Shown here: positions 53,661 through 62,949 of the stretch, piece by piece | Position numbering within the stretch: the first letter of the stretch is position 1 | How the letters are laid out: every line of letters begins with the position of its first letter | NCBI GenBank assembly: GCA_032716605.1 | Contig: CM064571.1 | Span: 13,641,751-13,705,750, forward strand | Direction of reading: 5' to 3' | Source of the DNA: Paralithodes platypus | Taxonomy: Eukaryota; Arthropoda; Malacostraca; Decapoda; Lithodidae | DNA: 64,000 bases | Made by a program: the position numbers and the translations under genes | Notes under the pieces: generated by a model | The model's input: only the letters and a program-made list of their open reading frames with translations | What the model was told of the DNA's origin: nothing | Databases searched by the model: none

Positions 53661-54359
53661 ATAGTTGATGATGATCATAATGAAGATGACATATGATCAC
53701 ATAGTGTATGCAAATTAATGGGAGCAACTGTACACTGAACAAATTGAACGCATATATGTGACACAAATTATACACATAATAATTGTTTCAAATGTTTACA
53801 TATTTACATTAGCACACATAAATGATTGGAACTGTATCAATGTGCATTACTTTGTTTCCAGAGATCCCGTCCTTGCTTTAAAGGTCAGTATTGATCCCTA
53901 TCTCCCGTCGAAATACAATTTGTTTGCTGGTTTCTTTTTTTATTAGAGTATTTCAACGATGGTTTGCTTTTTACCCCTTCTCGCCATTTGCTTCTCCCTC
54001 TTTCTACCCTTTTCTCGATTTCTTTACAACATTGTATTCCCTTTTCAATTATTTTACAATCTCATAGTTAATGTCTTACTTTAAATTCCCCTCTAGTAAG
54101 GTTTTTAGGTATATGTATTTTCTAAATCTTTCACACATTCCTTGTTCCATTTACTTTCCTTGTTTGTCCATCTCTGTCTTTTTTGGCCATCTTATTTCTT
54201 CCCTTTCCTCCAAGCTGACTTTGTACTTTCCTTTAGCTTTTCCAATCCTTTCCTCAAACGCACCCCATCCCTTTTCTCCCCGGATTGCCTCATGTGTCAC
54301 ATACTTGTTAGCCCCTAGCCCCATTCTTCCAATTATATTTTTGTCAAGAACACTTCAGT
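53661..54359. other. A/T- and pyrimidine-rich stretch, no gene
   Basis: Pyrimidine-rich on the plus strand from about 53930 to 54330. Short frames carry no domain. Confidence 0.4.
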
Positions 54360-54745
54360 GTATTAGTAGTTCATAATTTCCTTTCACTGTTGCATATACT
54401 TGTGCAATAGTATATACTTTTTTCACTATTACATCTACTTGTCTTGTCTATCAAGTTGTCAGACCAGTCCTGAAAAATTGTTAGTGAATACACTATGGCA
54501 GGGTGTCAAACCCAGATTTTTTTTTATTTATGATTGAAATTAATATGATAATGAAAACCGTAAAATAAATATGAAATCGCACACAGTGCTTACTGGCATA
54601 TCATATAGACTTCTCAATAACAATTTCACAGGACTGGTCTGACAATTTGACAGACAAGACTGTAGATTTATTAGTGAAAATAAAGAATAAGCTAACAGAC
54701 AAGAAGATTTATCAGTGAAAAAACATATTTATAAACTACTAATAC
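54360..54745. mobile_element. Long-armed inverted-repeat element
   Basis: Arms of about 125 bp (54360-54483 and about 54620-54745) are imperfect inverse complements. They start with GTATTAGTAGTT and share TTGTCAGACCAGTCCTG inside. TA at each tip would fit a TA target site. No coding capacity. Confidence 0.7.
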
Positions 54746-54957
54746 CATAGACTCCTCGTTTGCGTGTGAAATTACATGCATTTATATGTAAAGTTGTGTT
54801 TGTGTACATATTTTTGTGTTTAAGAAAGTCGGAGAGACCACTGCTTTCATGATACTGCTTTTAAGCAATGGACCCAAGTTTCAAACTCCGAGAGTGCTCG
54901 TTTCCAGTCCTTATGTAAAGGGGTCTATGACTAATACACAAGTAAGTAACAAATAAC

Positions 54958-55833
54958 TTAAAACACTCGAGAAAACATACGCCACATCTGCCTGGCAAAC
55001 CGCAGAGGAAAACTGGTATTGGCATCTCGAGCATGTTGGAGCGCGGAGATGACTTTCTCAGTAGATGGTCGCTCGGTCCAGTCCTCCTCCACCATCTGAT
55101 CAATTAGAGTGATGATGTGATGCGGAGGGGGAGGTAGGTGCAAATGACGTGCTAGGCTCAGAAATACATATTCCATCCAAGTCCCTAGGGAATACACATC
55201 ACTATAGTGATTACTTAGATCGCCGTAATATACCTCGGGGGCATACCAGTAGAAATCGTTTTTGTATACATCAGGATCAGGGTCAGAGTTCATGAATCCT
55301 GCATGTTCGAAATTTTCACAGGCCCAACCAAAGTCTATTATATGGACCTTTATTTTTTTTCCTGTTTTACAGATAATTATATTATCCATTTTCAAATCAT
55401 TATGGATAATATTTTTCTTATTAATTTCATGAATACTTTTAGAAATTTTGATGAAAATTTTATAAATTTCATCCCAGCTGCTATGGCCACCTTTCTCTGT
55501 GTCCTCAAATAAGTCAATAAGAGCGACACCGGGGCAAAAACTAATAACCAAAAGCGGCTTATCCTCTGCGACAGCCAGAAGTTTGGGTGCTCCCCCTGCC
55601 CCATTAACCTTAGCCATCATTTTTGCCTCATGCATAAACTCTTGCATCCAGAAATCTGTATGGCTTGTCCCTATTTTTGCGCATGCAACATGACCGCCAT
55701 AGTTTACCAAATAAACTGATGCAGTTGCTCCGCTGCCAAGCACCTTGATAGTTGCCATTGAACTCTCAATGTCAACAGACTTTCGTACAAACATTTCTGG
55801 GAAGTTGTTATTCTTCATTTTAGTTATTATCAT
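54958..55833 (-). CDS. Intronless protein-kinase-like gene with HND in place of HRD
   Basis: The first ATG in the frame is at 55831-55833, giving 291 residues. The kinase core is complete: glycine loop VLGSGATASVYLV (31-43), ATP-anchoring Lys53 in ACAKI, helix-C Glu69, catalytic loop HNDLKMDN (144-151), DFG (167-169), APE (198-200), DVYSLG (212-217) and an ERPS block (254-257). The usual HRD Arg is Asn, which removes the residue that contacts a phosphorylated activation loop, so the enzyme may not need such activation. No signal peptide, membrane segment or extra domain is seen. The gene has no intron, which is unusual for a host kinase. It could be a retrogene, a member of an expanded lineage-specific family or a gene from a mobile or viral source. 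The substrate is unknown. Confidence 0.8.
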   Translation of the reverse strand: MIITKMKNNNFPEMFVRKSVDIESSMATIKVLGSGATASVYLVNYGGHVACAKIGTSHTDFWMQEFMHEAKMMAKVNGAGGAPKLLAVAEDKPLLVISFCPGVALIDLFEDTEKGGHSSWDEIYKIFIKISKSIHEINKKNIIHNDLKMDNIIICKTGKKIKVHIIDFGWACENFEHAGFMNSDPDPDVYKNDFYWYAPEVYYGDLSNHYSDVYSLGTWMEYVFLSLARHLHLPPPPHHIITLIDQMVEEDWTERPSTEKVISALQHARDANTSFPLRFARQMWRMFSRVF

Positions 55834-56705
55834 AGGTGAGATGTTAGTATAATTCAGTGTTAACACACACTTATGTTACCACTAAAACAATTAACAAAAA
55901 TTGGTATAAATAGTTCAACACACAACAACTAATAAAACACGTCGTTTTACTTCGTGCACAAAGAACGAATGCAATTTATTGAGAAGACGACCCACTCTGT
56001 GATTCTTCTAAAATATCTACATATTTTGTTGTTTGCCAAGCAGTTTCAATTTAACTCCATAGCGAATATTGCTTCTTAACATATTAATTCTGATTACAAA
56101 ATGGTTAATTAATTCTTGTAATTGCTATAATTATATAATAAAATATTATTTATTTCAAATAATTACGTAATATTATTTAGTTATCCATATTTAACAATCG
56201 TTTTCTATGTTTCATCGTTAAAGAAAATAGCTTTGTTTGGGTAACTAAATTATTAAGTATGACAAGCAAGGAATTACAAATAAATATTGTGAGCTTTGGG
56301 AACTGGAGAGGGCTGTGCACGGGCATCATGATATGTGGGAGTTGTGCTGGGAATTAAGGATAAGGACAAAAAGTTGGGTGATCCTAGCCTTAACATGATC
56401 AAAAGTAGGACTAGGACTGTTAATCATATGAGATGGTAGCCTAGATGATGTTGATAATGATGTTTCTTCAGTTAAAATTTTACAATGTTGGTAGGACATA
56501 ATTTGTTTTATATATGGCATGTAGGCTACACACTTTGCAAATTTCCAACTAAGGATAGCCCAATAAGGCCGTTAGGCGTATTTCCATTGGGATTTTACTC
56601 TTGAATGTTACGGGGAAAATTTTTTTTTTTTTTTTTTATTTTTTTTTAGAGTGTGGAACTTAAAATACAAATTTAACCCATCATACAGCAATCTAAAGAC
56701 ATGCA
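55834..56705. other. A/T-rich region upstream of the kinase, no gene
   Basis: No domain or repeat was recognised except an interrupted T tract at about 56620-56650. The kinase promoter should be here, but no motif decides it. Confidence 0.4.
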
Positions 56706-56940
56706 CCCCCCTATAGTCTGTTCATTCTAGGTTGGGCAGACATCGTAACCTCTAACCTCTGTAACTCTAAAAGGGCTAGAGCAAATGAACTGTCAATGTA
56801 TACACCTATTCCCTAGCCAAGTCTTCCTATTTGGTAGAAATATTAGCTCGATTACTCTAGTCCTTTTTGAGTTATGAGAAGTTAAGGGTTAAGATTTCTG
56901 CCCATCCTTGAATGAACGGACTATAGTGGGGAGGACTATG
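56706..56940. mobile_element. Small inverted-repeat element (MITE)
   Basis: The ends CTATAGTCTGTTCATTC (left, from 56711) and its inverse with one change (right, to 56936) bound a centre. Part of that centre ('gggctagagcaaa', 'gagttatgagaagttaag') matches the element at 4215-4450. Confidence 0.65.
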
Positions 56941-57045
56941 AAGATACAAAGGAATACAAAGGGAGACAAGCAACAACAGACCTAATGCTCCTTACTAGGT
57001 CGGGGAGAGGGCTAAACTTTACAAGCCTTCCCCCCCCCCCCACAC

Positions 57046-57497
57046 ACACTAAGAAATGGGGCGAAAGGTCATACAATTGCTAAACTAAGGGGGCAAATGT
57101 TTTAAAATACCAGAGTAATGGTACTTGACATGAGGGAGAAAGGGGCCAAGGAAAAACACTCCCTTATGTGAAAATAATCCTTAAATAATGTGAACAAGTG
57201 TCGGTATTATAGCCATTTATTCCTGTAAGTCAATGGTACTATATTTTTGTTTTTGTCTATATTCACAATGGAAAAATCAATGCTAGGAATAGCTTTTAGA
57301 AAGGAAGAGAACATCGTGAATAAGAGAGCAAACCAAAGTCAAGGATATTCTAGAAATTATAAAAGAGCAGAAGCATAAATGGGCAGGACATATGGCAAGA
57401 AGAGAGGACAATAGGTGGAATAGAAAACTAATTGACTGGACCCCCCTGAGAAGTAAAACGCAACAGGAAAAGACCAGACAAGAGGTGGAGAGATGAG
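57046..57497 (+). repeat. Second copy of the 53.1-kb composite repeat
   Basis: Matches 53122-53576 with scattered changes, including the LINE family 6 C-terminal region. It is followed directly by a LINE family 1 piece, so this copy was cut or recombined near 57500. Confidence 0.85.
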
Positions 57498-57516
57498 ATT
57501 ATAGGTTTGAGTCCCG

Positions 57517-57665
57517 AAGGGAACAAGGAAAACCTAATATCTAGTAGTGGTATCCTAATCTCTTCTAAAGATGTACGTTCTACCTTCTCTGGGCTTAATA
57601 TTAAGAAGGCGTAAGGTCCGGACGGTGTTCCTCCTGTTGTACTAAAAATCAGTGCTTCTGATCTT
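57517..57665 (+). pseudogene. LINE family 1 fragment (pre-RT region)
   Basis: The plus strand reads ILISSKDVRSTFSGLNIKKA, stop, GPDGVPPVVLK. That is the same block as in 63760-63870 (ILISSKDVLSTLSGFNTKKA). Only about 50 codons remain. Confidence 0.8.
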
Positions 57666-57780
57666 ATATCACTTATCTTATTGTAAACATGATTAACCCT
57701 TTCCCTGCGGGAGACTTTCCGGAACGCCATGGCAATTTACAGCAATTTACAAGCTTTTAAAGCCTCTTAAGGGGAGGTTT

Positions 57781-58099
57781 TTAGTTTGGTCTCTAGATAT
57801 CCATCAAGCTTAAGATTACACCCCCTTGAGCCCCTTTCAAGATAAATTTGTACATTTTTCGGTAGAAAAATGTCCCGGCTGAAAGCCGGTTCCTCTTAAA
57901 TTACAGGCTCGCTATCGCTCGCCAGGATAAAATCGACACCTAAATGGAACGAAAGGTCTTAAAATACACAGAAATGGGTCGAAAATTCTTAAAAATCACC
58001 AAACTAATGGGGCAAACGTCTTAAAATCTGAAAAGCAATGGGGCTAAACATGAGGGAGAAAGGAGTCAACAAAAAAATCCTTCAAGTAGAAATCTCCCC
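57781..58099. mobile_element. TTAA-flanked element related to 30140-30485
   Basis: Ends GGGGAG / CTCCCC are flanked by TTAA 57777-57780 and 58100-58103. The core holds the 'cccggctgaaagccgg' hairpin and 'tcgctatcgctcgccag', also found in 30140-30485 and 62391-62765. Confidence 0.75.
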
Positions 58100-58103
58100 T
58101 TAA

Positions 58104-58582
58104 CCCCTAACTGTCGGGGCGCAACATAAGTCGAGTATAATAAATCTGGACTATCTGGCGGCGCTCGACATAGGTCGTGTGGCAATTTCAGCACGTAATG
58201 TTGCTGAGAGAGAGAGACAAGTGGTGGCAGGAGAGTAGCGAGCGTATGACTGCTCCAGACCACCGCGGCGAACCTACTGACACGAATCCCACCTCCTCCC
58301 TCCCTCTCTCACTCGCTATATACGGAATTGTATGGGGAAAGTGCCGAATTACATGCTTTTTGCACTCGCGTTGCACGGTTGTTGCAAGAAAACTAGCCAT
58401 CATAAAAGGATCGTTATGGTGTCATTGGAAAGCTCTGTTTATGCCCTTTCAGGGATAGATACTTGTTTTACGCTCTGGGTCTTATTTAGGCATGAAAATT
58501 ATCACGTAAACAGCCCTATTTTGGCTAAAAACACCCCGCTGGGCGGTACATATAAATAAACTGCTAGCCCGCTAATCTAGTG
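58104..58582. mobile_element. TTAA-flanked element, copy 2
   Basis: Diverged copy of 41781-42261 and 61298-61777, starting right after TTAA 58100-58103 and ending before TTAA 58583-58586. It shares its left TTAA with the neighbouring element, so it used that element's own target duplication. Confidence 0.82.
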
Positions 58583-59012
58583 TTAAAGCCTGTAAAATCA
58601 AGTGCATGAGAGCGGGAGCACGGCACTCCACACGTCCTTCTCTCAGCCAGGCAGCCGAGGCACTGAAGGCTCTGAATCAGAATCTCGCTAGATATACAGT
58701 GCTGCCAAAGACAAATGTAGTGAGACATTAGCGAGAATTGCTCATTTTAGCGAATGTCTATGGTAGCCCTGCGGGCGAACCCCGCGAGCTACGAAGCTCG
58801 TTTGGTGTCATATTGAAGCTATTTTCTTCTAGTTCTCGGCTGAATACATTTAATTTCATTCAGAGACTTGCCTAATCAATCAGGAGTGCCTGAATGAGCC
58901 CTAATATGGCGGAAATATGCCCGCAGAGAAAGGGTTAAGGAAGAAAATTAAATGGCCTACAAAATTGTAAAACCAAACCAAACAATAAAATACATAGTAT
59001 ATATTGAACTTA

Positions 59013-59018
59013 TTTATT
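59013..59018 (-). terminator. Poly(A) signal of the cuticle gene
   Basis: AATAAA on the minus strand, about 100 bp after the stop codon at 59117. Confidence 0.6.
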
Positions 59019-59116
59019 GTTAAATAAAGAACATGAACTATTGATCAACAACAGATATTAACCTATGACTGAAACAGTAATGAGCAAATGTCAAGTCTGG
59101 TTGGGCTGGTTGAGGT

Positions 59117-59609
59117 TTAGTCGAAGGTGACTCCAGCGGCCCTCTGTTCCTCGGCCACACGGAGCTGCTCGATGGCATGGGCTGGGAGGGGGTGGGGGGT
59201 GGGCAGCCACTCAGACTCTGGTTGGAAGCCGTTCTCGTCGGCGATGTAGCGGACCAGAACCTCTGTACCGTCGCTCAGACGGTAGCTAGAATGGCCAGAC
59301 AATCAAATTAGTTTTATGGTGACTATCTATATTTGTCTTGTATACCCAAGAACAGATAAACCCAAATATTGATATATTTATATTAATATTATCTAACAGT
59401 TTACTATCTCCCTACCTGTACTCTCCGGTGATGCTGACGGTGCCTTCAGCACCTAGGGTACCCACTGCTAACACACGGGTGCCGTCAGAAGTCTCAAAGT
59501 TGTAGTTGAAGTTTCCGTCACCAGAGTCGCTGCGCTCGTCCGTCACAATCTGAGCAACATCGTCCTGAGGGCGGGCCGAGGCCACAGCAACCAGGCATAA
59601 GAACAGTAC
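59117..59609 (-). CDS. RR-1-type cuticle protein (two exons visible, first exon missing)
   Basis: Exon A is 59609-59416 and exon B is 59285-59117, joined across a 130-bp intron with GT (59415-59414) and AG (59287-59286). Splicing gives GEYSYRLSDG in frame. The product starts inside a signal peptide (VLFLCLVAVASA, cleavage likely before RPQ). It then has YNFETSDGTRV and the Rebers-Riddiford chitin-binding core (GEYSYRLSDGTEVLVRYIAD, then ENGFQP). A Pro/Ala-rich tail ends at VTFD. The protein would be about 120 residues, secreted, and would bind chitin in soft or arthrodial cuticle. The acceptor before 59609 implies a tiny upstream exon coding about Met plus one residue, as is common in this family. 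I could not find it in the next kilobase. No lesions are seen. Confidence 0.9.
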
Positions 59610-60950
59610 CTGATGGAATGACAGGAAGGGCTAGACTGCAATTTAAAATGTAAACATGTGAATGTAGAATCTATACATATAAAATTGTAGAATTCGTATG
59701 TGTCCCTCTAGCACCCAAAACCTTGGGAAGCTCTTCCTGCCATTGGCAACTCAGCTCCTGGAAATACTCGTCTGGCTCAGCAATCACTAGGTCCATTATT
59801 AGCTCCATTACTTTGTCACACTATGAAGGCAGTAATACATCCAGAGGTAGGATAGGCGGGTGACTGGGAGTTGTGTCGAAATACTTCTCTTTTCCTTCAG
59901 TAGGGTTGCCACCCATTCATTAGTCTGTCATTTCTCTCTTTCAGGATATCCTGTAAATCTTCTGCACCTTATTCTACTAAGGATCATGTCTGCAGAGGTG
60001 AGGAGGAGTAGGAAGGTCTATAAGCGTAGTGCATCTGCAAACCAGTGTATCAAAGTTGGTGATTCGAGGCCTTATAAAGCCCCGTCCTGGATCGAGAGGC
60101 TTCTCTGCTCCTTTGGTGTAGACCAATCACATTCCAATGTCCATCCCATGATCATCTTCTTGATCCAGGAGCAAGGTGATGGTCAGGGGTGGTGTGGTAT
60201 CTGGGATTCAGGGATTCCCAGGGCCAAGTCTGGGCAGATTGGAGACGCGTCGATGCGGTTCGGCTGGCAAATATGCTTCCGTGGCTGTCGACTCCTCTTC
60301 CCTTCTCGCGCCCTGGTCCGGCGTTGGTGCCAGGGACAATCTGCTTATCAAATCAGGGGTCCTGGCTGGGGTGTAGGAGCTTCCACTCTCAGTGTCATGT
60401 GGGGCACAGGTGCTGTGGTGGCCAGAAGGTTGCACTCCCGAAGGTACTCGGATCTGCACTTTGGTACCCTCAAGCTTGGGGGAGCCTCTTTACTTTGTGG
60501 TTGTGGTTTGTCCAGGGTTGGAGCCTTGGGTTTCGTCACTTCGTCTGTGGTGCCGGTGGATCTTCGAGGACTTGTTCAACACAATTATAACTCACACAGG
60601 CTTTTACTAGAGTTTAACCCTGTACAGTTTACAGGAACAAGATATTATCGGGATTATTCTTAAACTGGCACAGGGTACGTGTTCCTTGCTTAGTGACATA
60701 ATTATATATATTATGTCCTCTAACTGCTTTCGGTGGTAGTCCATTATCTAGTCCTAATTGGCAATAATAGCATAAATAAGGAATTACCGGAACTCCCCTT
60801 TCATTTCCCTAGCTTTTCCCACCGTTTCTGTTTGTGCCTCACTTACACAGAGAGTAATTTAGCAAACTCTCTCAAACACCTCCTCCTCTTATTCATTGCA
60901 ATACATGTAACAAGCTCACCAAACATCTTTCCAATACATCTAAATTACCT
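59610..60950. other. Region upstream of the cuticle gene, unassigned
   Basis: The missing first exon and promoter of the cuticle gene should lie here or beyond. A plus-strand frame of 267 codons (59860-60663) has an internal Met at 59986 (MSAEVRRSRKVYKRS). It shows no domain I recognise, and overlapping open frames on both strands suggest GC-driven openness more than a gene. Confidence 0.3.
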
Positions 60951-60954
60951 ATGA

Positions 60955-61033
60955 TGTTCCTTGATTTTGGCTGTCACTCTTTCAATCTTTGGGGGAGACA
61001 CTTGTTACAGGCAGCTTTGCATTTTGCATCCTT

Positions 61034-61035
<2 letters not shown>
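60955..61035 (+). repeat. LINE family 1, 3' untranslated fragment
   Basis: Matches the region downstream of the stop at about 51800 ('ggctgtcactctttcaa', 'gagacacttgttacaggcag'). Confidence 0.65.

Positions 61036-61076
<41 letters not shown>
61036..61076. repeat. (TA)n microsatellite
   Basis: TA run directly left of the element at 61077, continued at its right end. Confidence 0.95.
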
Positions 61077-61081
<5 letters not shown>

Positions 61082-61297
61082 GTACCAGGAGGAAAGGGCT
61101 TAATTTTGGGAAATGATAGACCAAAATATTCTAAGCCTAAAATGTTCTATAACAAAAAGTCCAAATCTTGACCGGGACAGAGATATTGCATTTTGAAAAT
61201 GAAATTTTCTTCAGTATTTCCCCATAAGGCTGGCCTAGCTGTCCTAGTGCCTACCACACCTCCATCTTTCTGCAATTATTTTACCATGTTATTTTAA

Positions 61298-61777
61298 CCC
61301 TTATTTAGCGGCGAGCAACATAAGTCGAGTTAAAAAAAGCTGGACTATGTGGCGGCGCTCGACATAACTCGAGTGGCAATTTCAGCACGTAATGTGGCTG
61401 AGAGAGAGAGACAAGTGGTGGCAGGAGACTAGCGAGCGTATGACTGCTCCAGACCACCGCGGCGAACCTACTGACACACATCTCAGCTCCCTCCTCCCTC
61501 TCTCACTCGCTACATACTCAATTATGTACTGAAAGTACCGAATTACCTGCTTTTTGCACTCGCGTTGCACGGTTATTGCAAGAAAACTATCCATCATACA
61601 AGGATCGTTATGGTGTCATTCGAAAGCTCTGTTTATGCCCTTTCAGGGATAGGTACTTGTTTTACGTTCTGGGTCTTATTTAGGCATGAAAATGATCACG
61701 TAAACAGCCCTATTTTGGCTAAAAACACCCCGCTGTGCGGTACACATAAATAAACCGCATAGGCCGCTCGTAAGGTG
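61298..61777. mobile_element. TTAA-flanked element, copy 3
   Basis: 480 bp between TTAA 61294-61297 and TTAA 61778-61781. Almost identical to the copy in the Gypsy integrase (41781-42261), so the family moved recently. Confidence 0.88.
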
Positions 61778-61856
61778 TTAAAGATACTATAATTTTGTAA
61801 GTTGCAAAATGATTTTAGACATACTAGCTCACTTTGGAGCAGTTGGAAACAATTTG

Positions 61857-62045
61857 ACATGGAAGAGTCTACTACAGTGATGCGGGGGAGGACACTACAT
61901 AAAACATGGAAGAGTCTACTACAGTGATGCGGGGGAGGACACTACATAAAACATGGAAGAGTCTACTACAGTGATGCGGGGGAGGACACTACATAAAACA
62001 TGGAAGAGTCTACTACAGTGATGCGGGGGAGGACACTACATAAAA
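61857..62045. repeat. Four exact 47-bp tandem repeats
   Basis: Units begin at 61857, 61904, 61951 and 61998 with 'acatggaagagtctactac' and end 'actacataaa'. They look identical base for base. Confidence 0.95.
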
Positions 62046-62158
62046 CCTTCAATATCTTTTTAACGGTTGAAATTTGGACTTTTTGTTATCAAATATTTTA
62101 TGCTTAGAATACCTTGTTCTACCATTTCCTAAAGTTATGCCCTTTCCTCTGGAACACC

Positions 62159-62160
<2 letters not shown>

Positions 62161-62218
<58 letters not shown>

Positions 62219-62250
62219 TATATCTATGTATATATATATATATATATATA
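62161..62250. repeat. (TA)n microsatellite
   Basis: TA runs with a short break near 62215-62228, right of the long-TIR element. Confidence 0.95.
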
Positions 62251-62390
62251 AAGCTCTGTAACAGTTATCTCTATTGGCGGGAGTACAAGCAAAAGCAACT
62301 AACCTTTTGACTCGTTCAGGTCTATGTCAAACTGAATAAAGTCATCTTATGAAAACCGATATGAAGAAGATAGAGCTGTCATCGTATTAA

Positions 62391-62765
62391 GGGAGCCCAC
62401 CTCGCTTTTTGTTCTCTTTCTCTCCCTCTCTCTTTGGCTTTTATTCATTCAGCCCCATTCAGCCTACTCTTTTAAGACGTTTACCCCCATCCAGGTGACG
62501 ATGCTTTCCTGGCGAGTGGTAGCGAGCCAGCATATATATATATTTTTTTTGACAGCAAGCTAAATTTGTAAATTTTTCGATAGAACAAAAAATCCGGCGA
62601 AGCCAGATTTCTCCATCAATGCTGGCTCGCTGTCGCTCGCCAGGAAGAAATAGACATCTGGATGGGGATAAACGTCTTAAAACAGTTGGCTGAATTGGAC
62701 CGAATGGATACAAGCCAGGGAAAGAGAGAAAAGGAAAAAAAGCTAAAAAAAGCCGGTGACTCCCC
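62391..62765. mobile_element. Compact TTAA element, relative of the minisatellite carrier
   Basis: Ends GGGAGCCCACC and, inverted, GGGGAGTCACC are flanked by TTAA 62387-62390 and 62766-62769. The core has one copy of the sequence that forms the 74-bp array at 31-33.8 kb, plus 'cattcagccccattcagcc' near the left end. Confidence 0.8.
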
Positions 62766-62949
62766 TTAACGAGTAAATTGGAAATGGAAAGTGACCAAAA
62801 GAGTTGCAGGAATACAACCGGTGTGTAATATTGGGTTTTACAGGCAGAACTTTTTTGTTTCCTTTTTACTTTTCTTTATTTTCTTCCTTTTTATTAAAGT
62901 GACAATTACAAAGTGGTGTACAATCTATCTTATTCTAGTTCCCTTATTG

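Larger units (their letters stand above)
57698..58934. mobile_element. Outer TTAA-flanked element holding two more TTAA elements
   Basis: Terminal inverted repeats CCCTTTCCCTGCGGG (57698-57712) and CCCGCAGAGAAAGGG (58920-58934) differ by one base. TTAA flanks both (57694-57697 and 58935-58938). Two shorter TTAA elements lie inside, leaving about 440 bp of its own sequence. Confidence 0.8.
61077..62160. mobile_element. Long-TIR element inserted in a (TA)n tract
   Basis: Arms of about 115 bp start AGGGTGTACCAG (left) and, inverted, AGGGTGTTCCAG (right). They stay alike through 'AACAAAAAGTCCAAAT'. TA repeats flank both sides, so a TA target site is likely but cannot be proven in that context. 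Inside lie TTAA copy 3 and a 47-bp tandem array. No transposase frame remains. Confidence 0.8.

Noticed and set aside
54958..55833. Kinase as proof of an endogenous DNA virus
   Set aside because: No other virus-like gene lies nearby, and host kinase families can look the same. Only raised as one possible source.
54958..55866. Starting the kinase at 55866
   Set aside because: That codon is GTG. The first ATG in the frame is at 55833, just before the conserved core.
59860..60663. 267-codon plus-strand frame as a gene
   Set aside because: Frames overlap on both strands, no motif is recognisable and no start context stands out. Left as unassigned.
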